A DNA stretch of 64,000 nucleotides from Rhizophagus clarus. Its lineage: Eukaryota > Glomeromycota > Glomeromycetes > Glomerales > Glomeraceae. The stretch covers positions 1,488,001-1,552,000 of the forward strand of contig BLAL01000194.1 in the NCBI GenBank assembly GCA_015698045.1, in the 5' to 3' direction. The notes below the pieces were generated by a model. The model saw nothing but the letters and a program-made list of their open reading frames with translations, made no database searches and was not told the DNA's origin. The position numbers were made by a program, and so were the translations under genes. Below, one piece after another: positions 35,200-45,600 of the stretch; positions within the stretch are counted from its first letter, which is position 1, and each line of letters opens with the position of its first letter.

Positions 35200-37790
35200 T
35201 TTCCTGAGATTCGTATTGATAAATAGAGATTCTTTTTTTTTTGATATTTCTAAGAGTTCGTATAGGGTATCTAATAGAAAATTTTTTTTTATTTTCTAAG
35301 AGTTCATATGGAAAGAGTTCGTATGGAATATCTGGTAGAAAATTTTTTTTTTAAGAGATTTTCTGAGTTCAGTTCGTATGTGATATCTAATAGAAAATTT
35401 TTTTTTGAGAGAGTTTGTATGGGAAGAGTTCATATTTTCTAAGAGTTCATATGGGAAAGGTTCGTATGGGATATCTTTAATAGAAAATTTTTTTTTAAGA
35501 GATTTTCTAAGAGTTCGTATTGGAAGGGTTCATATGGGATATCTGATAGAAAATTTTTTTAAGATATTTTCTAAGAGTTCATATGGAAAGGGTTCGTATG
35601 GGTCTATGGGATATCTGATAGGAAATTTTTTTTTTGAGAGATTTCCTAAGATTCGTATAGGATGTATTTGATAAATAGATTTTTTTTTTTAATTTCTAAG
35701 AGTTCATATGGGTATCTGATAGAAAATTTTTTTTTTGGGATTTTCTAAATTTATATGGGAAGAGTTCGTATTTTCCAAGAGTTCATATGAGAAGCGTTCA
35801 TATAGGATATCTTTAATAGAAAATTTTTTTTAAGAGATTTTCTAAGAGTCGTATGGGAAGGATTCGGAATATGGGATATTTTAATAAAGATTTTTCAAGT
35901 ATTTATATGGTAAGGGTTCGTATGGGATATCTTTGATAGAAAATTTTTTTTGTGATTTTCTAAGAGTTCGTATAGGAAGAGTTCGGAAGAGTTCAGAAAA
36001 GTTCGTATGGAATAACTGATACAAAATTTTTTTTAAATTTTTTAGGGATGGGATTCTTTAATAGAAAATTTTTTTTGAGAGATTTCTAAAAGTTCATATG
36101 GAAAAGGTTCGTATGGGATTCTTTGATAGAAAATTTTTTTTTAAGAGTTTTTCTTAGAGTTTGTGTGGGAAGAGTTCGTATGGGATATTTTGATAAAGAT
36201 TTTCCAAGTGTTCATATGGGAAAGGTTCATATGGGATATCTGATAGAAAATTTTTTTTGAAATTTTCTAAGAGTTCATATGGGAAGAGTTCGTATGGGAT
36301 ACCTGATAGAAAATTTTTTTGTGAAATTTTTTAGGGTTCGTATAGAAAGGATTCACATGGGATTCTTTGATAGAAAATTTTTTTGAGAGATTTTCTAAGA
36401 GTTCATATGGGAAGGGTTCGTATGGGTCTATGGGATATATGATAGGAAATTTTTTTCGAGAGATTTCCTAAGATTCGTATAGGATATATTTGATAAATAG
36501 ATTTTTTTTTTTTTGATTTCTAAGAGTTCATATGGGTATCTGATAGAAAATTTTTTTTTTAGGATTTTCTAAGTTTATATGGGAAGAATTCGTATTTTCC
36601 AAGAGTTCATATGGGAAGCGTTCGCATGGGATTATTTAATAGAAAATTTTTTTTTGAGAGATTTCTAAAAGTTCATATGGAAAAGGTTCGTATGGGATTC
36701 TTTGATAGAAAATTTTTTTTAAGAGATTTTCTAAGAGTTCGTATAGGAGTTCGTATGGGATATCTGATAGAAAATTTTTTCTTAAGAGATTTTCTAAGAG
36801 TTCATATGGAAAGAGTTCGCATGGGATTATTTAATAGAAAATTTTTTTTTGAGAGATTTCTAAAAGTTCATATGGAAAAGGTTCGTATGGGATTCTTTGA
36901 TAGAAAATTTTTTTTAAGAGATTTTCTAAGAGTTCGTATAGGAGTTCGTATGGGATATCTGATAGAAAATTTTTTGTGAAATTTTTTAGGGTTCATATGG
37001 AAAGGATTCGCATGGGATTCTTTGATAGAAAATTTTTTGGGAGAGATTTTTAAAATTCGTATAGGATATTTTTGATAAATTGATTTTTTTTTTATTTTAA
37101 GAGTTCGTATGGGATATCTGATAGAAAAATTTTTCTTAAGAGATTTTCTAAGAGTTCGTATGGAAAGGTTCGTATGTGATTCTTTGATAGAAAATTTTTT
37201 TTTAAGAGATTTTCTTAGTTCATACTATGGAAAGAGTTCGTATGGGATATCTGATAGAAAAGTTTTTCTTAAGAAATTTTCTAAGAGTTCATATGGAAAG
37301 GGTTCGTATGGGATTCTTTGATAGAAAATTTTTTTTAAGAGATTTTCTTAGAGTTCGTGTGGGAAGAGTTCGTATGGGATATTTTAATATATAAAGATTT
37401 TCCAAGTGTGATTTATATGGTAAAGGTTCGTATGGGATATCTTTGGTAGAAAATTTTTTTGAGAATTCCTAAGAGTTCATATGGGAAGGGTTCGTATGGG
37501 ATATCTGATAGGAGGGATTCTTTGATAGAAAATTTTTTTGAGAGAGATTTTCTAAGAGTTCATATGGGATATTTTGGTAGAGATTCCTTTTTTGTGAAAT
37601 TTTTTAGGGTTCGTATGAATATTTTTGATAGAAAATTTTTTTTTTTGAGATATCTTTTTGAGATATCCCAAGATTTGTGTAGGAAATGATTTTTTTTTTT
37701 TGAATTTTCTAAGATTCAGAGATTTTTTTTTTTTTGAGGTTTTCTAAGAGTTTGTATGAGATATTTTTAATAGAGAATTTTTTTAGATTT
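35200..37790 (+). repeat. About 65-bp minisatellite with 195-bp higher-order unit
   Basis: Repeated AAGAGTTCATATGG, GGTTCGTATGGGATATCTGA and TAGAAAATTTTTTT blocks, roughly 65 bp apart, with many variants. Near-exact 195-bp spacing between about 36621 and 36816 shows a three-unit higher-order repeat. The repetitive ORFs here (SSYGKGSYGI-type) are products of the repeat, not genes. Confidence 0.8.
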
Positions 37791-38500
37791 CGTAACATTT
37801 TTTAAAAAAAAATACACTTTTTATTAAATTATATATTAACTTTACCTTTTTTTAATATTACTAATGTTATTCTTTTTTCTATATTTTACTAAAAACCCTT
37901 CATAATACTAACTTTTTGTATTTGTGTATTTTATTATAATTATTACTAACTTTTTATATTTACGCTTTTATTAAATATTACTAACTTTATCAGTCATATA
38001 CTAACATATTATTATAATGAATGTTTTTATTTTAAATGCTTATTAATATAAATAAAGATACTATGTATTTTATTTGTAATTCTAAATATTATGTGCTATA
38101 ATAAATTTTATTATTCGTTATATGATTTTACAAAAATTGGTCTTTCGACCATCAATTGACCATAAATTGACCATAATTTGACCATAATTTGACCATAATT
38201 TGACCATCAATCGACCATCAATCGACCATAATTTGACCATAATTTGACCATCAATCGACCATCAATCGACCATAATTTGACCATAATTTGACCATAATTT
38301 GACCATCAATCGACCATCAATTGACGATCATTGATCTTTCAATCGGCAACCCGATTTGGTGCCAATTTTTGACATCATCCGGCATCAATCGGATAGTACG
38401 ATTTATTGCTGATTGAATATCGATTCGTTTGACTATTCATCAATCCTGATAGCCGATTGATAGCCGATTGATAGCCGATTTGACATTATTCGACCTGTAC
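37791..38500 (+). repeat. Right-end segment, inner copy
   Basis: TACTAAC/TTACTAAY-rich AT stretch (37791-38140), then 11-bp satellite (about 38150-38335), then CAATCGG-type subterminal sequence ending CATTATTCGACCTGTA at 38500. It parallels 39190-40097 block by block. The last bases differ from the functional end ACCTGTG by one change. Confidence 0.7.
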
Positions 38501-38745
38501 ACGATTAAGAAAAATTTGAGCGAACTTTTCTTAAACTTGTATTACAATTGTATAACATGATCACAATTAAGAAAAATTCGAGCGAACTTTTCTTAAACTT
38601 GTATTACAAATGTAACATGATCACGATTAAGAAAAATTCGAGTGAACTTTTCTTAAACTTGTATTACAATTGTAACATGATCACAATTAAGAAAAGTTCG
38701 AGCAAACTTTTCTTAAACTTGTATTACAAATATAACATTAATCAC
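38501..38745 (+). repeat. 60-bp hairpin repeat, four copies
   Basis: Units start near 38501, 38563, 38623 and 38683. Each contains AAGAAAAATTCGAGCGAACT then TTTCTT, an inverted repeat that can fold, followed by AAACTTGTATTACAA and ACATGATCAC. Confidence 0.75.
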
Positions 38746-39160
38746 GATTAATCGCAACATATTCGAGTAATATACATATAATACTAAATTTTATTAACAA
38801 AATTTTACAATATTATATCACGTGACACATATAATATACAAATAGAAGCTTTTAAAAAAATTAGGTATCCAAAAGTCCAAGGTAAATTTTAATACAAATT
38901 TAAAAGATCACTATATATATAACTATATGAGATGAAAAAATTACAACATAGTTTTTCAATTTATCTATTATTAACCAATCAAAATTCGGTCTGATCTTTA
39001 TCACGTGATCTGATCTTAACATGCATATAAATAACTAAACGCGACTCTGTTTATTTTTTAAAAAATATACACTCTTTTTTTTCTGTTTTCTTACACTCTT
39101 TCTTTTCTATTTTCTTCTTACTCTTATTACATTTTACAGGTATATTAATTATTGTATTTT
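38746..39160 (+). promoter_or_regulatory. Promoter-like region inside the CACAGGT element
   Basis: TCACGTGA at about 38818, CCAATCAAAATTCGG near 38979, ATCACGTGATCTGATC near 39000 and CATATAAATAAC near 39022 are ordered as CCAAT box, E-box and TATA box. A pyrimidine-rich leader and TTTACAG|GTATATT (junction 39139|39140) follow. Function inferred. Confidence 0.45.
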
Positions 39161-39565
39161 TGTCATTAAATTTATTGTACTGATTACTAACTATATTTTA
39201 TTTTATAATATTAACTTTACCTTTTTTTAATGTTATTCTTTTTTTTAATATTACTAATGTTATTCTTTTTTTTTATATTTTACTAACATCATCACGTATT
39301 TTTTTCTTTTTTTTTTTATAAATTTTATCAAACTCTTCATAATACTAACTTTTTGTATTTGTGTAATTATTACTAACTTTTTATATTTACGCTTTACTAT
39401 TTATTGAATATTACTAACTTTATCAGTCATATACTAACATATTATTATGACGAATGTTTTTATTTTAAATACTTATTAATATAAATAAAGATACTATGTA
39501 TTTTATTTGTAATTCTAAATATTATGTGCTATAATAAATTTTATTATTCGTTATATGATTCTACA
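39161..39565 (+). repeat. TACTAAC-rich segment, outer copy
   Basis: Near copy of 37800-38140. Contains many TTACTAAC and ATACTAAC motifs with T-rich tracts, for example near 39190, 39340 and 39440. Confidence 0.65.
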
Positions 39566-39575
39566 AAAATTGGTC

Positions 39576-39915
39576 AGTTGACCATAATTTGACCATAATT
39601 TGACCATAATTTGACCATAATTTGACCATAATTTGACCATAATTTGACCATAATTTGACCATAATTTGACCATAATTTGACCATAATTTGACCATAATTT
39701 GACCATAATTTGACCATAATTTGACCATAATTTGACCATAATTTGACCATAATTCGACCATAATTCGACCATAATTTGACCATAATTTGACCATAATTTG
39801 ACCATAATTTGACCATAAATTGACCATCAATCGACTATAAATTGACTATCAATCGACCATAATTTGACCATCAATCGACCATCAATCGACCATCGATCGA
39901 CCATCAATCGACCAT
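39576..39915 (+). repeat. 11-bp satellite GACCATAATTT
   Basis: About 23 head-to-tail copies of GACCATAATTT, grading into GACCATCAATC variants at the right. Three open frames on - (WSNYGQIMVKL) arise because the period is 11 bp. Confidence 0.9.
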
Positions 39916-40097
39916 CAATCGATGATCATTGATCTTTCAATCGGCATGCCGATTTGGTGCCAATTTTTGACATAATCTGGCATCAATCGGGTAGTATGAT
40001 TTATTGCCGATTGAATATCGATTGGTTTGACCATTCATCAATCCTGATGGCTGATTGATAATCGATTGATAGCCGATTTGATATCATTCGACCTGTG
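39916..40097. repeat. Right terminal region of the CACAGGT element
   Basis: CAATCGGCATGCCGATT palindrome, GCCGATTGA repeats and the terminal CATTCGACCTGTG. Confidence 0.6.
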
Positions 40098-40177
40098 GGA
40101 ATCATAATTAAAATTATTGTCCATCATTAAAATACTATGATAAAATCAGACGGGAAAATGTATAAGAAAAAGGAGAA

Positions 40178-42303
40178 TCAATTAGAACCAGCTGTACTAG
40201 CTGAGTTCGAGGAAGAAGAAGAAGAAGTAATGGATCTGATGAAATCGCTAATAGAGTTAGCGAGCATGTCCAACTTGTTTTCGATAGCCGAATGCTTCGC
40301 ATTAATGGCTTGAATTTCATCGTGGGTTTGTGTGAAGGAAGGAACCGCTTGAGAGGTAGAAGAAGGGGATGAGATATTAGAGAGATCGATAGGAGTGGAG
40401 AGGGGAGCTCTAACTGGGCGTGATGGAGTAAAATCAGGAGACAGGGGGTTGAGAGGTGTTTGTACAGGTGAAGCAGTTGGTCGAGAGGACATCAGCGCGT
40501 CAGTAGAATCAGATATAGCCAGTGCGTCTATGAGCATATCTGAAGACTGATTGGTGGCAGAGATGTCAGGCGGGGGTAGCAGACTGAGGTGCTGTTCAAT
40601 ACGAGTCATACATCTATCATTGAGCTCTAAGGCAGTGATACGATCACGGACTTCAGCCATGTCTTGTTGGAGAGATTTCAACAAAGATAAAATATTAGCA
40701 GCTTCGTGAGGAGACATAGTAATAGATTGATTGGGTGTTGAAAGGGAAGGAGGAGTACGCAAGACTGTAGAAAAGAAAACCGAATGATCACGTTTATCAT
40801 TGGGTTTAAAGCGATCCTGATGAGGATTGTTATTAAGTCTGGTGTTAGCCAAGGCTTTTTGTGGCTGGGAGGGTTGAGAGTTGTCGGGACCTTTCGAGCG
40901 CGAGCGTGAACGAGAACCTGAGCGTGAACGCTCTTTAGGCCTGGCAGGCTGGTTGATATTGAAACGTTCTTTAAGTGCAGCCACCAGGTTCCTTCCCCTA
41001 GTACGACCACTTTCTTGGCAGCTTGGGCACTGATTGGGAGCACAGCCTAATTTACCACATCGGTGGCAAAGTTTATTAGTATTATCCGGGAGGTTCCATT
41101 GTAATGTATGACCTTGGAAACTAATAATCTGCTTCATGGCGGCATCCATGGTTTCTTGGGAATTGAAAGTGACATAAGCCCATCTTTTGGGTTTGTAAGA
41201 GTTTAAGGAGAGAGGAACATTAACGGCCTTAGCACCCAGATCTCTAGTGAGAGGGGCCAGATTGATATCCTTGGTGTTAGGAGGTAATTGTGTAAGCGTA
41301 ACAATGAATTCGTAGCGGGAGGATTTCTGATCGACCGTGTAGTGACATGGAGTCACCCGGAAGCAGGTGAAGAAGCAATAAATGGCCCATTGGGTGTCAA
41401 AACGGGAAATAGAGAGGGCAGAATCGTAAACAATTCTGGCTTGTTGCACTTTAGCATTTTTCCTGGAATAAACTCGACAGGACGCAATGTTACCAAATTT
41501 TTTAAAGTAAGACATGATATTTTCTTTGGTTAAGATGAAGGGAATGTCGGTAACTTGGATGGCTTGGAGATCTTCATCACTCCAGAGCTGTTTGGGATCG
41601 TAGACATGAAATACAAGGTCTGGGAACAGTTGGTGAGCAGCACCAACACAGGCGTCACAGTCCTCCATGGTTTGGAAATGAATAATGAGGTGTTTGGCAT
41701 CACCAGAACCAGTCATTCTTGCTTTTCCAGTATATGATTCATACATTTTTAAAAAGGTGTTGTTGACGGCATCGATCAATGCCTTATTTGTAGTGAAATT
41801 CTTTAGAGTTTCAGGGGCAGAGTTGGGGGCAGCCACAGCTTAAAAATCATTTCTTTCAATGGAGAAGGTTGGAGATTGAACAAGGAGTTGATCAACAGGG
41901 GGATCATCTTCAGTAGCCTTATCAGGTGACGCGTTAGGAGGGGATGCAGGAGTCTTTGTTCTAGCATGCATGGATGCGTCAAGTCCACTAGGCGCATTAT
42001 CATGAGGCGTAGATAGTGCCGCAGCAATATTCGGGTGGGAGGAGAGGAAGTAGAAGCAGTATTGTTTTCTTTAGGGGAAGAAGCAAAAACTTCAACACCA
42101 GCGTCAGCCGCAGTGTCGGCAACGATATCTTCATCCATAGCTTGTTCAGAGATAATTCTAGAGCATTTTTATTGGACAGTGTTCTCACCGTCAAAACCAG
42201 AGTTATCAGAGTTATTATTGTTTTTTTTCTGTTCGTGGTGGCTGACCTTCCTACTATTAGGATTAAAGGAGCCGCGGCCTTGTCTAGCAATGTTGTTAGG
42301 CAT
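40178..42303 (-). pseudogene. LINE A ORF1, RRM/CCHC nucleic-acid-binding protein
   Basis: Starts near 42303 (MPNNIARQGRG; the upstream ATG seen in LINE C is AAG here). An N/S-rich head is followed by MDEDIVADTAADAG, a frameshift near 42040, then an in-frame TAA just before AVAAPNSAPETL. From there 40178-41836 is open for 552 codons: two RRM-like segments (DIPFILTKENIMSYFKKFG and WAYVTFNSQETMDAAM), a CCHC knuckle (CHRCGKLGCAPNQC), an RS-rich stretch and a C-terminal coiled region. It would coat LINE RNA. The stop before AAPNSAPETL is shared with LINE C. Confidence 0.75.
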
Positions 42304-42380
42304 ATTCGAGGACTTTTGGGTAAGGAAAACTATAAGTTTTTATGAAAAAAGTGTTAGCTAAAAAAATGGACAGAGTGATC

Positions 42381-42395
42381 AGAATTTAAATTCAA
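42381..42395. repeat. LINE target 15-mer, copy 2
   Basis: AGAATTTAAATTCAA between the 5' end of LINE A and the 3' end of LINE B. Confidence 0.9.
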
Positions 42396-42689
42396 GGCAA
42401 ACACGGCATAGTAGCCAATATCTTTATTAATTATTATTCAATCAATACAATTTATAAAAATATAAAAAAGAAAACAATAAAATAAAACTAACTAAAAATA
42501 AAGCTATATAGTCTCCTAAGTAAAAATAAAGTAACAAAAATTAATCTAAAAGAAAAATCGCATTACACTAAATTTCCCTAGATCTTCCCCCTTGATATAT
42601 TCCAACCAAAGTAGAAGCAACTATGCTAACATAATAACGGATAACATGCCTACTATAAAAATCGACATCCCATCTTGCAAAAGCTGTTA

Positions 42690-45600
42690 TTAAGTAGCAC
42701 CGTTAGACGACCCATTGAACCCAACAAAATGATTATACCATGGTAATCCTTGAATCATCGAGTTCTTAAACCAATCAGTTCCGGAGTCACGTGAAGTTAT
42801 GAGTTGGGTCAGAGGAGGTAGTAAAGAGAAAGGCACATATGAAGTGGCAGGCAAATTAGAAGGCCGAGGAGTAGTTTTCAATTTGAGAGTGATGTTCATC
42901 GCGTCTTCCCATTTACTTTTATCATAAGTACGCGGATTCCAAATGCGAATTCTAAGCTTCTGGATGAAGTTATTGTGAATCGCAGCTACAACTTTCATAG
43001 CTGACGTTCTGGGAATGAATAAATCAACGAACAAGTCAAGAAAAAGTTTGGGCAAACAACCCCAGATAAGAGCATACGAGGACCAATTAGAGGAAGAAAT
43101 AGTCCAACAAGAAAGAGAAGAGAGCTTCCTGAGCATAGGAGTGGGGTCCACTTCAGCTAATTCACCAGCTTCACGGAGCTTAGAGAACAAGTGATTTTGG
43201 TAGGATTGTAAAATCTGGTGCATAACGTTGCGACGTTTAGAGCAGAGGATAAGATGCAACAGGTCTTTTTTACGATTACAGCAGGAATGACACGTTAAAA
43301 GATCAATATAAAGATCTGGACGAGTGATTTTCAACTTCTTCAGGAGAGGCAACTCATCAAGGAAAAGCTTAAATTTGAAGGTATAATGTCTTGAAGCATG
43401 GTGAGCTTGAAAGGAAGCATCGTGAGTCAAAGAGTAATTAAGAGTGAACCAGGTAAGATCCCAATCAATGAGATAATCATCCCGATCAGTTAACACAGGT
43501 CAAAATTAGTTAAATAGGATATCAATAGAGTATCAATAAGTTATCAATCAGCTATCAATAAGCTACCCTATTGGTAGCCTATTGAACTTGCGCCATAATC
43601 CATTACCAATCGGGCAGGCTGATTGATAGCTGATTGATAACTTATTGATAACCTATTAGTATCCTATTGGTATTTTTATTAAATAGGATATCAATAGGGT
43701 ATCAATAGGTTATCAATAGGTTATCAATCAGCCTGCCTGATTGGTGACAGATTATGGCGCAAGTTCAATAGGCTACTAATAGGGTAGCCTATTGATAGCT
43801 GATTGATAACCTATTGATACCCTATTGATACCCTATTTAACTAATTTTGACCTGTGTAAACAAAGAGTAAACTGAAAGCGACTAAGTGATAAGAGGTCCT
43901 GCATATAGGTAGCCTGATAGTAAACTTTGAAGAGGCGCCTAGGGTTAGATTCGCAAATAACATCATTGTAAACCAGGCGGACATTGTGTGAAGAGATGAT
44001 AACGGCCTTAGGAAGGGGAAAAGCATCATCTGACTGATGTGCAGAGTTAGCGAAAGAATTGGCAAATTCATTTCAATAATTGCCATCGTGGCCTTTGACT
44101 TTGACGGGAAGAACAGATAGTCGTTTCGCTTGAATGCAACTTTCTATAGAGGCCTAAAGTTCAAAATTGGTGGTTTTGTAATAGAAACGGCTGTTAGTGT
44201 AGGTAGAGAAAGCGCAAGAACGCAAACCATCAATAGCAGCTTGAGAATCTGTATATATAGAAATAACAGAATCATCTGGAGTGACGCTTAAAGCAGCATA
44301 AATCACAGCAACTTCAGCTCGAGTGGAGGAGGGCCAATTTCGGATAGTGCCATGTGCATAAGCAGCAACAGAATTTAAATATCCAGCATCGTGAATTATC
44401 TGGACCCAAGACCAACCCATCGAAACATCAGGTGATCCAAGGTTAATAAGAGAACTATCGGTATAATACCGGTAATGAGAACCTGTTGAAAGAATGACAG
44501 GAGAAGGGAGTCCAGGCAAATCGCATGGAAGTGAAAGGCTTGTCGAATCACCAATGACCACGGGAAGGGAAGAAGAAAAGTCTGGAGGAATAGATAGACG
44601 ATTGTAATATGAAACCACTGCATCACAAAGGTCTGCCCAGGAATAGGGAGAAACCACATCCATAGTATTTTGCCGAATGTGCTCACAATTGGTAGGGAGA
44701 ATCAAAGACCTTAACAGAGAGACCGTGAAAGTACACCGTGGCTCAACAGCGGTGTATTTATTAGCAGCAGGGAAGGAAACATGAATATCGCAACCTGGGC
44801 ATGGGCGAAGGCGGATAACATCACCAGGAGAGGAAAGACAATCAGATGTCCAATGAACAATTATGCAAGTATCTTTCTTAGGTTGAACGCTAAGCTGTTT
44901 CCCAAAAAGGGGAGCAGCGTTGCCATCTAGTGAAACAAGCCAGCGCCTATTCTTTTGATTAGTAGTAACACCAGACACCAAAGAAACGACAGGGGTGGTA
45001 GAAGGAGAACACACATAATGATCGTGTAAATGATCGTGAGAGTCAGGAATGGTAGTAATAGCTTGAATATTCAGATACTATTTGTGTGGAAGGGAGCGAC
45101 CGCGTTTATCAGCCAACTGAGCAATGTAGGCAGTCTGATAGGTAGCCCAAGAAATAAGATGGGAGCCAGTGGGTGTGATCAGTTGCGAGAGATAATACAG
45201 ATGACGTCTTCAGAGAACCTTAAGGCAAGCCTTGAAAGTTTTAGGGCTCATACATGAATATAAAGGAGTATGGCCAGGCAGAGTGAGATCCGGAGATGTC
45301 AAAGTGAGACGAGCATGCTGCAGCCGAAAGGGGGTAGAGACCATGAAAGTAAGAGTGCAAGCGATATAATCACATTTAAAGGCATTCATATTAGACCATA
45401 AGGACCAATCAGCCACCATCAAAGGAGAAATAGGAATCAAAAATTGAAATTGAATCAACATTAATCTATAAACAAATATACATTGAATAAAAGAAGTAAT
45501 AGAATTAGCTATTAAAAACAAATTATTAACATGACACTGAGTCAAATGGAAGGACAAATTAATCAGTCTCAAAGCATGGGAAAGATATAATATAGGATTG

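Larger units (their letters stand above)
34876..40097. mobile_element. Satellite-filled TIR element in LINE A (CACAGGT ends)
   Basis: Begins CACAGGTTGAATGGAGTC and ends CATTCGACCTGTG; the outer 13 bases are inverted with one mismatch. The host LINE has GGA on both sides (34873-34875, 40098-40100), a 3-bp duplication supported by the uninterrupted homologue in LINE C near 53430. CAC...GTG ends with 3-bp duplications fit CMC (CACTA-like) elements; that assignment is inference. No transposase is present; the 5222 bp are mostly satellites. Confidence 0.75.
29294..40127 (-). pseudogene. LINE A ORF2: APE endonuclease, RT, RNase H
   Basis: Starts at ATG 40127 (MMDNNFNYDS), is interrupted by the CACAGGT element and continues from 34875. 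An APE-type endonuclease is seen (NISSFNINGL; CGDFNMHLDQF near 34310-34345). The reverse transcriptase follows: PIPKPHEW, LPGGTCRDP, SQDISKAFDSVNL, GIDQGEVISPLL and the FMDD catalytic box (about 32350-32375, in place of YADD). RNase H follows with YYTDGSL, TRAEAAAIYAAL, IYTDSQAAIDGL and KGHDGNYWNEFADSLA. The C-terminus has a C-x2-C-x8-H-x4-C zinc motif (CRSCRDHMEDLMHLILC). Several frameshifts and stops break it, so it is inactive as written. It copies element RNA at a nicked target (target-primed reverse transcription) when intact. Confidence 0.85.
29022..42380 (-). mobile_element. LINE A, full length, split by a 5.2 kb insertion
   Basis: Non-LTR retrotransposon in - orientation: ORF1 (42303-40178), ORF2 (40127-29294), 3' UTR 29293-29022. 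Its 3' end reads GTGTTTGCC with no poly(A). Flanked on both sides by AGAATTTAAATTCAA. Without the inserted element (34876-40097) it is about 8.13 kb, close to LINE C. The 5' end begins GATCACTCTGTCC on -. Confidence 0.9.

Noticed and set aside
35405..37689. Several plus-strand ORFs with FERFLKVHMEK or SSYGKGSYG repeats
   Set aside because: They are produced by the 65-bp minisatellite and change frame from unit to unit.
38548..38751. 67-residue plus-strand ORF with NMITIKKNSSELFLNLYY repeats
   Set aside because: Product of the 60-bp tandem repeat, which happens to be a multiple of three.
39551..39830. Three overlapping minus-strand ORFs with an 11-residue repeat
   Set aside because: They are translations of the 11-bp satellite in three frames; a period not divisible by three makes all frames read the same peptide.
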